Part shown: positions 52,808-61,585 of the stretch, one piece after another | Layout of the letters: every line of letters begins with the position of its first letter | Position numbering within the stretch: the stretch's first letter is position 1 | Notes under the pieces: model-generated | Told to the model about the DNA's origin: nothing | Databases searched by the model: none | The model's input: the letters and a program-made list of their open reading frames with translations, nothing else | Source: Selenomonas sputigena | Lineage (GTDB): Bacteria; Bacillota; Negativicutes; Selenomonadales; Selenomonadaceae | Assembly: GCF_026015965.1 (NCBI RefSeq) | Contig: NZ_CP110383.1 | Span: 1,491,501 to 1,555,500, forward strand | Direction of reading: 5' to 3' | DNA: 64,000 nt | Translations under genes and position numbers: made by a program

Positions 52808-54397
52808 TCAATCATCCCCCGCCAGCCACTGCTTGACCAACATAGCCGCGTCTTCCGGTGTATGCATGATCATCTCTTCAATTGCCTGCATCTCATTGAG
52901 CTGGCGCTGCTCTTCTTCCGTAAGCTCTTCCTCCGTAACCTCGCCTGCCTCGATCTGCGCAGCACGTTCCTCGGCGAGGCGTTGTCTCTCGAGCTCTTCC
53001 TGACGACGCTGCTCTTCGATGGCCTCCTGCTCCAAACGCTTCTTGCGGCGATACATGAGGATGCTGCCAACGATCAGCGCAATGACGAGGAGGAAAGCGG
53101 CGAGCTGCAGGTAGAACTCGCGATCAAGTCGATCACGTTCCGCCTGTTCGTCGGCAAGCTTCTTGTCACGTGCCTCGGTGCTGAACGGCAGCGGCTCGAC
53201 GGAGACCGTATCGCCTCGGTCAGGATTGATACCGGCCGCGGAACGCACGGAGCGCAGGATACTCTCCTGCTGTGCTTGCGTCACATCGTCGTTGACGAGG
53301 ACAGCGACCGTCAAGCGGCGAATTGAGCCGGGCGAAGCGACAATCTTGCGCTTCTCCTCGTTGACCTCGTAATTCGTCGTATTTTCCTTGCGCTCATACT
53401 GTGCCTGCGAGTTGTTGTTCTGCTCCACATAGCCAGGCACATTGGACTGTGTGCCGGCAGGGCCGCCGGGCTGCGTCGATGTGCCCGCATAGCTCTCGCT
53501 CGTGGTCTGCTGACTGCGTACGATGCCCGACTCATCTACGACAGGCGTGTAAGTTTGCGAATCCGTCGTCTTCTGATCGAAGTCAAGCTCGACGCTGATG
53601 CGCACGAACGACTTTCCCTCACCGAGCGACGCGTCGAGGAGGCTCTGGACATTCTTCTGCAGATTGTCCTGAACTTTCTTTGTCATCTCCATCTGCGTCA
53701 GCGTCTTCTGTCCCACGCCATCATCATTGTTTTCATCGGGGTCATTCAAGATCTTCCCCGACTCATCGACGATCGTGATATTTTCGGGCGTCAGTCCCTG
53801 CACGCTGTGCGCAGCAAGATTCACAATACCCTTGACCTCTTTCTTGGACAGCTGCATGTTCGCCTTGAGCTTCAACATGATGGATGCCGTCGCCGGCTTT
53901 TCATTTTTCTTGTAAAGGCTGTCCTCCGGCAGGACAATGTGTACACGCGCCTTCTCAACCGCGTCGATCTGTTCGATCGTGCGCGTAAGTTCACCTTGTA
54001 GCGCCTGCAGGTAATTAACCTTGTTTTGGAACTCCGTCACGCCGAGCTTACTGTCATCAAAAAGTTCGAAGCCCTTATTACCTCTGGGCAGACCTTCGGC
54101 AGCCAAATCCAGGCGCGTGCTGTCAACGCTCTTCGCAGGAACGAGGATTGTCGTACCCTGCCCGCCTTCCTGTATCTCGTAATTCACCTTGTTCTCTTTG
54201 AGCTTCGCCGCGACTTCGCCGGCATCCTTCGCTTCCATATTTGTGAACAAGGGCACCATGTCCGGCTTACCGCCATAAATGATGCTGCCGGCAACAATGG
54301 CAATGAATACGAGAGCTGCGGCGCCGATGATCATGTATCGCTGCCGCTTGCTGTAATTATTCCAGAGCTCCAGGTAGCGCTCTTTCCACTCTGCCAT
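52808..54397 (-). CDS. fliF: MS-ring protein FliF
   Basis: A 529-residue ring protein with two membrane helices (about 22-42 and 432-452). The periplasmic YscJ-like domain contains LAAEGLPRGNKGFELFD and VEKARVHIVLPEDSLY. The C-terminal tail (about 500-529) binds FliG, encoded next. The length is typical of Firmicutes. Confidence 0.97.
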   Translation of the reverse strand: MAEWKERYLELWNNYSKRQRYMIIGAAALVFIAIVAGSIIYGGKPDMVPLFTNMEAKDAGEVAAKLKENKVNYEIQEGGQGTTILVPAKSVDSTRLDLAAEGLPRGNKGFELFDDSKLGVTEFQNKVNYLQALQGELTRTIEQIDAVEKARVHIVLPEDSLYKKNEKPATASIMLKLKANMQLSKKEVKGIVNLAAHSVQGLTPENITIVDESGKILNDPDENNDDGVGQKTLTQMEMTKKVQDNLQKNVQSLLDASLGEGKSFVRISVELDFDQKTTDSQTYTPVVDESGIVRSQQTTSESYAGTSTQPGGPAGTQSNVPGYVEQNNNSQAQYERKENTTNYEVNEEKRKIVASPGSIRRLTVAVLVNDDVTQAQQESILRSVRSAAGINPDRGDTVSVEPLPFSTEARDKKLADEQAERDRLDREFYLQLAAFLLVIALIVGSILMYRRKKRLEQEAIEEQRRQEELERQRLAEERAAQIEAGEVTEEELTEEEQRQLNEMQAIEEMIMHTPEDAAMLVKQWLAGDD

Positions 54398-54470
54398 TTC
54401 CTCAATCCCTTCGCCTCAATATGCTTGCCGAAGCCCTGCCTGGCTTTGGCTGATCGTTCCTGCCCAAGGC

Positions 54471-54770
54471 TCAGACCTGCATGCGCATAATTTCCTGATA
54501 GGCCTCAACCGCACGATTCCGCACCTGCATCGTGAGCTGCGTGGCAATGCCCGCTTTCTCACTCGCAATGACGACTTCGGACACATCGGTGATGCGTCCT
54601 GCCGCAAGTTCCATATTGAGTCGTTCGGACTCCTTGATCAGTCCGTTGACCTCGCCAAGGGAATCCGTAAGGAACTCATGAAAAGGCTTCACTTCCCTCT
54701 GTTCGGTCTCCCCCAGATGACTTTGGCCAGTCATCTGCACTGGCGTCATTTGCAGCGCTTCCACCTGCAT
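54471..54770 (-). CDS. fliE: Basal-body adaptor FliE
   Basis: 99 residues. The FliE domain is visible in FHEFLTDSLGEVNGLIKESE and the C-terminal VVIASEKAGIATQLTMQVRNRAVEAYQEIMRM. It joins the MS ring to the rod. Its order after flgC is universal. Confidence 0.96.
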   Translation of the reverse strand: MQVEALQMTPVQMTGQSHLGETEQREVKPFHEFLTDSLGEVNGLIKESERLNMELAAGRITDVSEVVIASEKAGIATQLTMQVRNRAVEAYQEIMRMQV

Positions 54771-54834
54771 GTTCTTTCCACCTCAATCCGTAACCGCTTA
54801 CTGTTTTCGGCGCACACGTCGTGCAGCCTTCTCT

Positions 54835-55278
54835 TTACTTGCCGATATTCAGCGCATTCTGCGCCATGCCCTTGGCGGCGTTGATCGCCGTCACATTCGC
54901 CTCGTAGGCACGCGAAGCCGTGATCATATCCACCATCTCTTGCACGATGTTGATGTTCGGGCGCTCGACATAGCCATCCGCATTCGCATCAGGATGACCA
55001 GGGTCGTAAACCAGTGGTCCCTGTGACCGATCTTCTTCAATCTTCATGGCACGCACACCATTTCCTGCCTGATTATCGAGCTTCTGGCGCAAGGTAGAAG
55101 CGAAGTCCTCCTTACCCCTCTCACGCGGCTGAAAAACGACGTAACGCCTGTGATACGGACCGCCCTCAACTGAACGTGTCGTGTTCGCATTCGCGATATT
55201 GTTTGAAATCACGTCCATGCGCAGACGCTCCGCCGTAAGTCCGGAAGCGGAAGCATCGATTCCTCCAAACATGCTCAT
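54835..55278 (-). CDS. flgC: Proximal rod protein FlgC
   Basis: 147 residues. The N-terminal rod motif ASGLTAERLRMDVISNNIANANT and the C-terminal PNINIVQEMVDMITASRAYEANVTAINA helix are diagnostic. It follows flgB by about 50 bp. Confidence 0.97.
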   Translation of the reverse strand: MSMFGGIDASASGLTAERLRMDVISNNIANANTTRSVEGGPYHRRYVVFQPRERGKEDFASTLRQKLDNQAGNGVRAMKIEEDRSQGPLVYDPGHPDANADGYVERPNINIVQEMVDMITASRAYEANVTAINAAKGMAQNALNIGK

Positions 55279-55329
55279 TTTTCTACTCTCCTTGCATCAT
55301 CCGAAATCTCGCATCACACCCCCGGCGAA

Positions 55330-55758
55330 TCACTGCCCGGTAATGACGCTTCTCATCTGAGAGAACCCGGCTCCGACCTGCCTGGCCAAAGCGTTAAAGT
55401 ACAGGCTGTTCTTGGCCAAAGACGCCATCTCGACATCAATATCCACATTGTTCTTGTCGTAACGCATGGAAGACGACTGGTCCAGTTCAATCTTCGCCAA
55501 AGCCCTACCCCGGAAAGGAATGGGCATGTGGCGATCATGCGTACGCACGATCTTGAGCCCGCCCTCAGCATCGAGATCAAGCTCCTTCGCAAGAAGATCC
55601 TCGAACACGACGTTGCTCTTCTTGAAATTCGGCGTGTTAACATTGGCGATGTTGTGGCTGATGACCTCCTGTCGAAGGTTCGCCGCCCCCATACCGCGCT
55701 GCATAACGTCGAGCGCCCTGTTGCCTACGATTTGCTCCAGCATTGCGGTGTTCCACAT
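55330..55758 (-). CDS. flgB: Proximal rod protein FlgB
   Basis: 142 residues. It shows the rod-protein N-terminus (MQRGMGAANLRQEVISHNIANVNTPNFK) and ends with the NVDIDVEMASLAKNSLYFNALAR helix. It is the first gene of the large motility operon. The ribosome site is AAAGGATG. The leader upstream is described separately. Confidence 0.96.
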   Translation of the reverse strand: MWNTAMLEQIVGNRALDVMQRGMGAANLRQEVISHNIANVNTPNFKKSNVVFEDLLAKELDLDAEGGLKIVRTHDRHMPIPFRGRALAKIELDQSSSMRYDKNNVDIDVEMASLAKNSLYFNALARQVGAGFSQMRSVITGQ

Positions 55759-55835
55759 CCTTTCCCTATAACTCTCTCTAAAGTTCGACGAAATGAGAAA
55801 AAATCCTTTCCCGCCGAACTTCTTTTTTCAAAAAG

Positions 55836-55862
55836 GCGAAGCAAAAAGCAAATGTGCTTCGC
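55836..55862 (-). promoter_or_regulatory. Terminator-like hairpin in the flgB leader
   Basis: GCGAAGCA (55836-55843) pairs perfectly with TGCTTCGC (55855-55862) around an 11-base loop. On the minus strand the stem is followed by CTTTTTG. It lies between the predicted start of transcription and flgB, the layout of an attenuator. Confidence 0.6.
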
Positions 55863-55937
55863 GTACAAGCTGAAAATCATTGCCCAAATCCATACATCAT
55901 GATTAACAAATTTATCCATCGTGATTTTGCACTTTCT

Positions 55938-55946
55938 ATTCTACCA
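55938..55946 (-). promoter_or_regulatory. Putative promoter of the flgB (fla/che) operon
   Basis: On the minus strand, TGG followed by TAGAAT (55943-55938) is an extended -10; the -35 (GTGAAT, 17 bp upstream) is weak. It falls in the 313-bp codY-flgB gap, which otherwise holds the codY terminator, the leader hairpin and a possible short leader ORF (55919-55725). Confidence 0.55.
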
Positions 55947-56018
55947 TAAAATCGGAAATGATTCACTCCATTTCTCAGTTTTTTTTAACGACTGTAAAAT
56001 AGTCCTATAAGGGGCAAG

Positions 56019-56059
56019 AAAAAAGGGGCGGGTTCATGCCTCGGCATGTCCCAGTCCCC
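56019..56059 (-). terminator. Terminator of codY
   Basis: On the minus strand, GGGG, GGG and CATGCC segments pair with their complements in a long interrupted stem (56025-56059), followed by T6 (56024-56019). It separates codY from the fla/che promoter. Confidence 0.88.
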
Positions 56060-56071
56060 TTCCTTGCTTCT

Positions 56072-56848
56072 TCAGTTTTCCACCCGTTGAAGTTCTTCGA
56101 GCAAATAAGGATTGAGCACCTTGATGTGCGTTCCCTTCATGCCGAGCGACTTCGATTGAATGAGCCCCGCCGACTCGAATTTTCTCAGCGCATTGACGAT
56201 GACGGAGCGCGTGATCTTCGCGCGATCCGCAATTTTCGAGGCGACGAGCAGTCCCTCGGATCCTTCCAGTTCGCCAAAGATGCTCTTCGCCGCCTTGACC
56301 TCCGAGAAGGAGAGTGTCGCCAAGGCGATCTGCACCGTCGCCTTCTTGCGTGCCTCGATCTCGATCTGCTGCGTGCGGTCGCGCAGCATCTCCATGCCGA
56401 CGACCGTCGCACCGTACTCGGCAAGGATCAGATCGGCTTCCGTAAAGTCCGTATCATACTTCGCGATGATCAATGTGCCGATGCGGTCACCTACACCATA
56501 GATCGGCACTATCGTGGTATTCTTTCCCTCAAATCGACAGTCCGTATCCTCCGTGAAGGCACAGATTCCCGTCTTCGACTTCAAGTTCGGCGAAGTCTCG
56601 TCCATCTTCAGCAGCCAGCTCACATACCTCTTGGGAAAGCTTCCTTGCTGCACGACGTTTGCAAGCATCAGGTCGCACTCGAAATCATCGATGAAGGCAT
56701 GTCCGAAGATCTTGCCCGCCTTGTTCACAATATAGACATTCGCATCGATCACCGCACTCAAGACGCGCGATATGCTGTCGTACTCGACGCTTTCCGCGCG
56801 CTGCAGCAGACGGTTGATTTTCCTCGTTTTCTCCAGTAATGTCGCCAT
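56072..56848 (-). CDS. codY: Global nutritional regulator CodY
   Basis: 258 residues. The N-terminal GAF domain binds branched-chain amino acids (TLLEKTRKINRLLQRAESVEYDSISRVLSAVIDANVYIV-type start; RYVSWLLKMDETSPNLKSK). A C-terminal winged helix carries the strictly conserved recognition segment ASKIADRAKITRSVIVNALRKFESAGLI. CodY represses many stationary-phase, transport and, in Bacillus, motility genes when GTP and isoleucine are high. It stands directly before flgB, as in Bacillus, but without the usual clpQ/clpY upstream. It has its own promoter and terminator. Confidence 0.97.
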   Translation of the reverse strand: MATLLEKTRKINRLLQRAESVEYDSISRVLSAVIDANVYIVNKAGKIFGHAFIDDFECDLMLANVVQQGSFPKRYVSWLLKMDETSPNLKSKTGICAFTEDTDCRFEGKNTTIVPIYGVGDRIGTLIIAKYDTDFTEADLILAEYGATVVGMEMLRDRTQQIEIEARKKATVQIALATLSFSEVKAAKSIFGELEGSEGLLVASKIADRAKITRSVIVNALRKFESAGLIQSKSLGMKGTHIKVLNPYLLEELQRVEN

Positions 56849-56912
56849 GCAAACTCCATTCCTTTCTCCACGGCAATACGACTTCCAAATTCAGGCTATT
56901 GCCTACACCTTC

Positions 56913-56940
56913 ATTTTAACACATTTTTCTAAATAATCAA
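56913..56940 (-). promoter_or_regulatory. Promoter of codY
   Basis: On the minus strand, TTGATT (56940-56935), a 16-bp spacer and TAAAAT (56918-56913) preceded by TGT (extended -10). No canonical CodY box is seen next to it. Confidence 0.65.
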
Positions 56941-57009
56941 AGATGCGGGAAAGAAATGTTGAATTTTTCTTGATTTTTTCGTCAATAGCACGAGAGAAGG
57001 CCCACACTT

Positions 57010-57753
57010 TCATGTCAGGCCGACCATCACCTCGCGAAACACCTCACCCAAGGAATCGTGAATCACGAGATCCGCCCTTTCGTCCGCCTTCGTCGCCGTC
57101 TTGTTGACGAGCACGAGATGCCTGCCTTTGAAACAGCGCAGAAGTCCCGCCGCCGGATAGACGACGAGCGATGTACCGCCGACAATGAGGAGATCCGCCG
57201 CAGCAATCGCGCGTACGGCAGCATCGAGCACATCGGCGTCGAGGCTTTCCTCATAGAGCACGACATCCGGCTTCACGATACCACCGCACTTCGTGCAATG
57301 CGGTACACCCTCGCTCGCCTGCAGAAATCTTTCATCGTAAAACGCACGGCAGTCCATGCAGTAACTGCGCCGGATCGATCCATGCAGTTCCAGCACGCGC
57401 GAAGAGCCGGCTTCCTGGTGCAGTCCGTCGATGTTCTGCGTGACGACGGCCTTGAGCTTTCCCATGCGCTCAAGCGCGGCGAGCGCCTTGTGGCAATCGT
57501 TCGGTTTCGCTTCCATATAAACGAGGCGCTTGCGGTAAAAATCGAAAAACTCCTCAGGGCAGCGCTCGAAAAACGTATGCGAGACAAGCTCTTCGGGAGA
57601 AACGTGCTGTGCGAGCATCTTGCTGTAGATTCCCGTGGCGCTGCGAAAATCGGGAATGCCCGATTCCGTCGAGACGCCGGCGCCGCCAAAGAATACGATA
57701 TTGTCACTTTCCTTCAATAAATCATGAAACACGGCGATCTTTTCATCCTTCAT
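57010..57753 (-). CDS. NAD-dependent protein deacylase (sirtuin, SIR2 family)
   Basis: 247 residues. NAD-binding motif GAGVSTESGIPDFRS (about 25-39), TQNIDGLH (about 106-112), catalytic His124 in LELHGS, a zinc site of four cysteines (132, 135, 153, 156), and GTSLVVYPAAGLL near the end. It removes acetyl or other acyl groups from lysines. ATG 57753 follows GAGGGGG eight bases upstream; a TTG at 57801 overlapping the previous stop is possible. It is the last gene of the glycosyltransferase unit. Confidence 0.93.
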   Translation of the reverse strand: MKDEKIAVFHDLLKESDNIVFFGGAGVSTESGIPDFRSATGIYSKMLAQHVSPEELVSHTFFERCPEEFFDFYRKRLVYMEAKPNDCHKALAALERMGKLKAVVTQNIDGLHQEAGSSRVLELHGSIRRSYCMDCRAFYDERFLQASEGVPHCTKCGGIVKPDVVLYEESLDADVLDAAVRAIAAADLLIVGGTSLVVYPAAGLLRCFKGRHLVLVNKTATKADERADLVIHDSLGEVFREVMVGLT

Positions 57754-57797
57754 TGCTTTCGCCCCCTCTTCTGCCATTTTCCGTGCATCCTGCAAAT

Positions 57798-59909
57798 TCA
57801 AACGTCCTCAGCAATCTCGCGGTATATATCTTCCAAGTCCTTCATATAGCCCTTCGCATCCATCAGTGGCGAGGCTTCCATGCGCGCGCGCAGGTCGCGA
57901 TGCAGGCGGCGCAGGATGTCGGGCGCGTCCGCAAGCTCCACGGCTTTTCGCACGTATTCCATATCGCCTCGTGCCACGAGCTGTGAAAGCCCCGCATTTT
58001 CCAAGATGCTTGTCGAAAAGCGCGAGCCGTGCGTGCCGCCCGCTTTTGTGATGACGGGCACGCCCATGTAGAGCGCCTCGCACGTCGTGACGCCGCCCGT
58101 ATAAGGGAAGGTGTCGAGCACGATGTCGATGTCCGTGTACTGCTCAAGATAATCGGGGCTGTACGGGCGAAGCTCGACCTGTGCGAGCGGTATGCCGAAG
58201 CGCTGCAGACGCTCCTTCACGATCTTCCTGCCCGCCGCAATGCTGCAGATCTTGCTCTTGACGACGAGCCGCGCCCCCTTCATGCGCTCAAGCACGCCGC
58301 GCCACAAGGCGAGCATATCGTCCGACACCTTGGAGAAGTTGTTGAAACTGCCAAACGTGATATAGCCGTTCTTCACAAACGGCGCCTCCCCGCCGCTCTT
58401 CGGCATATCGCGCAGCACGGGCGCATAACAGAGGTGGCTGTGCGGCATGCGCAGCACCTTCTCTGAAAAGCCGCGCGCGCCCATGTCCCACGGCGAGCAA
58501 TAGATGTCGGAAAGGAAATAGTCGACCGCACGAAGCCCCGTCGTCGCCATGTAGCCGATCGCCGTCATCTGCACGGGCGCAGGCCGCCGGGCGAGCACGG
58601 GCAGACCGCTTCCCTGCGTGTGCCCGGCAAGATCGACGAGGATGTCGATGCCGTCCCTCTCGATGAGGCGCGCCGCATCCCTAGCCGAGAGGCGCGAGAC
58701 ATCCTTCCACTGTACTCTTTTCTGGCGAAAGAGCGAGGTCACACGGTCGCGCTTGCCCCGCGCATAGCAGGTGACCTCGAACGAAGCGGCGTCAAAATCG
58801 CGCACGAGCGGCATGAAGAAATACGCCGCTGCATGAAGGCGGAAATCGGGCGAGATGTAGCCAATGCGCAATTTGCGACTGAAGGTACGCGTGCGTTTCT
58901 CTCCCACAGGCGGCGCCGTCGGCTGGATGCGGAAAGCCGCCATTTGAGCTCTCGGCACCGGAGACGGCGAAAGGTGTGCGTTACTGCCAAAAAGCGAGGC
59001 AACGCGCGCCTCTCGCCGCGTCTTGCTTCTTCGCTCCTCTTCCAATTCTTTCTTGAACGCCTCGTACTCCTTTTCCTCTTCCATGCGCCTTTGATTTGCC
59101 CGCGCTTCCCATGCCCAGAGGCGAAGTGAATCCTCATACTGCGGCTTCGGCAAGGCCTTCTGCACGAGACGCGAAAGAGGCTCGCGTTCCTGCTTCGCCT
59201 GCTGTGCCACAAGCGCCGCACCGCGCCGCTCATGATCGGCTTCCGCTCTGGCCGCCGCCATGGCCTCCCCGACGGAAAGCGTCGCCTTCGGCTGCAATGC
59301 CCCAGCCTCTGCCGCCTCGGTGCGATACGGATGACAGATCTTGACGCCTTCGAAAAATTTTTCGTAGCCGCGATGGAGACGCAGGGATTCGGCGGGCGTC
59401 CTCGTGCGGTAATTCGAGCAGAAGAGCGCCTTGCTGTAGCACTCCGCCGCCTCCTCGCCCGTCAGCATATCACTCGCTGCCAGAAGCGTGTTCATGGCAA
59501 ACTCCGGCTCCGCCGCGAGAAGCCACGCGTCAGAGAGCCATGCAAGCGCCTTGAAGCGCACGTAGCGAAGCGACTGCGTCCAAAGCGATTCAGCGACCTT
59601 CTCCGTCGCCTGCACGATGGAGAGAAGCTCCTTGATTTCCTCCTCCAAGGCGAAGTCCGTGGAGAAGAATGCGGCGCGTACGAGACGCGCACGCAAGTTC
59701 CCTGGCTCGCGCTCTTCGGCACGCGCCATGTACTCCTTCGCCTGCTCGCGCTCATCCATATAGAAAGACGCCTCTGCCATGATGGCATAGGCGTCCGCGT
59801 CCTCCGGCACGATCTGCAGAATCTCCTTCGCCGAAGCGCGCATGCCGCGAAAATCGCCCTGGTTTGCAAATCGGTTGGCTATTCCGATCCAATTCTCTTT
59901 GTCGTCCAT
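57798..59909 (-). CDS. TPR/SPINDLY-type protein O-glycosyltransferase (GT41)
   Basis: 703 residues. The N-terminal part (1-200) is TPR-like; a charged coiled coil follows (about 265-305); residues about 345-700 are an O-GlcNAc-transferase-like catalytic domain. Matches to OGT landmarks are GYISPDFRLH (His359), DLAGHTQGSGLPVLARRPAPVQ (His430), FGSFNNFSKV (Lys527) and LDTFPYTGGVTTCEAL, so the sites for UDP-sugar and catalysis are kept. Such proteins glycosylate Ser/Thr of surface proteins, including flagellins and adhesins. ATG 59909 follows GGAG. The neighbouring motility genes make flagellin a likely acceptor; that is inference. Confidence 0.9.
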   Translation of the reverse strand: MDDKENWIGIANRFANQGDFRGMRASAKEILQIVPEDADAYAIMAEASFYMDEREQAKEYMARAEEREPGNLRARLVRAAFFSTDFALEEEIKELLSIVQATEKVAESLWTQSLRYVRFKALAWLSDAWLLAAEPEFAMNTLLAASDMLTGEEAAECYSKALFCSNYRTRTPAESLRLHRGYEKFFEGVKICHPYRTEAAEAGALQPKATLSVGEAMAAARAEADHERRGAALVAQQAKQEREPLSRLVQKALPKPQYEDSLRLWAWEARANQRRMEEEKEYEAFKKELEEERRSKTRREARVASLFGSNAHLSPSPVPRAQMAAFRIQPTAPPVGEKRTRTFSRKLRIGYISPDFRLHAAAYFFMPLVRDFDAASFEVTCYARGKRDRVTSLFRQKRVQWKDVSRLSARDAARLIERDGIDILVDLAGHTQGSGLPVLARRPAPVQMTAIGYMATTGLRAVDYFLSDIYCSPWDMGARGFSEKVLRMPHSHLCYAPVLRDMPKSGGEAPFVKNGYITFGSFNNFSKVSDDMLALWRGVLERMKGARLVVKSKICSIAAGRKIVKERLQRFGIPLAQVELRPYSPDYLEQYTDIDIVLDTFPYTGGVTTCEALYMGVPVITKAGGTHGSRFSTSILENAGLSQLVARGDMEYVRKAVELADAPDILRRLHRDLRARMEASPLMDAKGYMKDLEDIYREIAEDV

Positions 59910-59935
59910 AAAGCACACGCTCCAACAAGTATAGT

Positions 59936-60619
59936 CTAAACCTCCGGGCACAATTCTGTGCCGTACTCTCGGAGAAAGATCTTCTGATACTCCTTATAGC
60001 TTTTGGCGAGCGGCTTCTCCACGGGACAGTGGATGCACCAAAAGCCCGCCTCCTGATTCGGCACGACCGTCCGAAACCCTCGCCTGGAGAATTCCTTGCA
60101 CTGCGACGTGTCGTAGAGATGCCAGCCCGTGAAAAGATCTTCGCGCCAGAGCACGTCGTACTGCGTCGCAAGGAAGAGTCCGTCCGCCGCTTCGACATCG
60201 ATGCTCTCGCCGTCCGGCTCCTTCATGTGCGTGTCGACGATGCTCTCCGCCTCGCACGCATGAAGCACGCGTCCATAGCAGCGAAACCCATCCCACCACA
60301 CGCCGCTTGCGGGCAGCGAACGGCAGCCGATGACGCCGATCATGCCGATGCTCTCATCTGCAAAGATATTCAACATCGCCCGTGGAAAATCCTTGTTGAC
60401 GAGCAAGGTGTCCTGATGCAGATAGACCTTGTAGCGCGCCCGCGACCTCGCCATACCCTCGTTGTACCCCGCCGCCATCGACGCGGCGCCGCGCACGGCG
60501 ATATACTCGGCGCGAAAGCCTTCGGGCAAACGCAGATGGCGCAGGTAGAGCAGACACTCTGCGTACCATGCCTCATCGTTGACGCAGGTGATGAAGGCGA
60601 TCGCCCTCTCATCCTTCAT
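59936..60619 (-). CDS. Family-2-type glycosyltransferase (Glyco_tranf_2_5-like)
   Basis: 227 residues, soluble. It begins with AIAFITCVNDEAWYAECL, has AAGYNEGMARSRARYKVYLHQDTLLVNKDF, where HQD acts as the nucleotide-sugar/metal motif, and a C-terminal domain with GFWCIHCPVEKPL. This is the layout of small GT2-like enzymes found beside tandem surface glycosylation loci. It overlaps the gene upstream by 11 bp and lies 26 bp before the GT41 gene. The sugar is unknown. Confidence 0.82.
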   Translation of the reverse strand: MKDERAIAFITCVNDEAWYAECLLYLRHLRLPEGFRAEYIAVRGAASMAAGYNEGMARSRARYKVYLHQDTLLVNKDFPRAMLNIFADESIGMIGVIGCRSLPASGVWWDGFRCYGRVLHACEAESIVDTHMKEPDGESIDVEAADGLFLATQYDVLWREDLFTGWHLYDTSQCKEFSRRGFRTVVPNQEAGFWCIHCPVEKPLAKSYKEYQKIFLREYGTELCPEV

Positions 60620-61556
60620 CTTCCGCCGCTCCTTTCACACTTTCCGCCGCAAGTTCCTGCAAGGCCTCCCGCACCTCGCCGCACGGAAGCCTGCGTCGTG
60701 CCGCCTCGGCAAGCTCTCGCGCCAGCTGCGGCTCTGCCGTCTGCAGGAGCGCGCGCAAGAGATCCTTCTGATGCACGATGGTCTGCGCGGCAAAGTCCAC
60801 GAGGTATTCGAGGAAGATTCCTTCCTCACGGCAGAGCTGCCAGAGCGCCGCTGCATTTTCTTCCACCTCTATGCCGTACTCAAGGCGGCGCAGGAGCGTC
60901 ACAAGAGTTCGGCGCACAGCGGGCGTGAAGCACTCCTTCAGAGGTGCGACCTCGTCCGATGTGCGCCGCGCACGGCAGAGCCAAAACTTCGCTTCCAAGT
61001 CGCGCCCCGAATTTTCAAAACCCGCCGCTTCCAACCGCTCGATCACGCCCTGCGGCGCTTCGCGCCATACAGGAAGAAAAGAAACCTCCTTATAAAAGGA
61101 CGCCGCGAGCAGCGTCTCCATCTCAGGGCGAGCGAAGAGACGGCGCACGATCGCATAGAAATGCCCCTCGCGCAGATCCTCGATGACGCTCCAATGGCGC
61201 ACGTTCAAGAAGCTCGTCAGGAGATAGCCCGTCGGCCGCAGGAAGAGTCCGAACCCCGCAGCGATGTCCTGCGGATTTCCCGCCGTTTCCAAACAGCGGT
61301 CGGCAAGGATATAATCGAAGCTCTCTCTCTCAAACGGCAAAGGTGTATCGCGGTAGTCCAAGAAGGACCAGGAGACATCCAGTCCCTGCAGTTCGGGTGC
61401 ATCGGCATCATCCAGTTCCGCCGTCACGGCGAAGAGCGCGGCGGCAGGCATCATCTCGCGCAGTTTTGGCAGATAGGCGAGGCTTTCCACGACGAGCACG
61501 GAGAGTGCGGAGCGCGTCGGCGCGAGAAAGCGCAGCAAGCCACCGCCATATTCCAT
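60609..61556 (-). CDS. SAM-methyltransferase-like protein in a glycosylation unit
   Basis: 315 residues. The N-terminal half has a methyltransferase-like Rossmann pattern: VLVVESLAYLPKLREM (a degenerate first motif lacking a clear GxGxG), DTPLPFERESFDYILADRCLE and LRPTGYLLTSFLNVRHW. The C-terminal half (about 210-315) is helical and rich in Leu/Ala/Glu. The weak SAM motif makes activity uncertain. ATG 61556 follows GAGG. It sits in a tight operon with the two glycosyltransferases, so it may modify the added glycan. Confidence 0.65.
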   Translation of the reverse strand: MEYGGGLLRFLAPTRSALSVLVVESLAYLPKLREMMPAAALFAVTAELDDADAPELQGLDVSWSFLDYRDTPLPFERESFDYILADRCLETAGNPQDIAAGFGLFLRPTGYLLTSFLNVRHWSVIEDLREGHFYAIVRRLFARPEMETLLAASFYKEVSFLPVWREAPQGVIERLEAAGFENSGRDLEAKFWLCRARRTSDEVAPLKECFTPAVRRTLVTLLRRLEYGIEVEENAAALWQLCREEGIFLEYLVDFAAQTIVHQKDLLRALLQTAEPQLARELAEAARRRLPCGEVREALQELAAESVKGAAEDEG

Positions 61557-61585
61557 GAGATCGCCTCGCTCTTCACCCGCGTCCC

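Noticed and set aside
55759-56071. A c-di-GMP riboswitch in the flgB leader.
   Set aside because: I looked for the conserved GEMM-type core and do not see it; only a simple hairpin is present.
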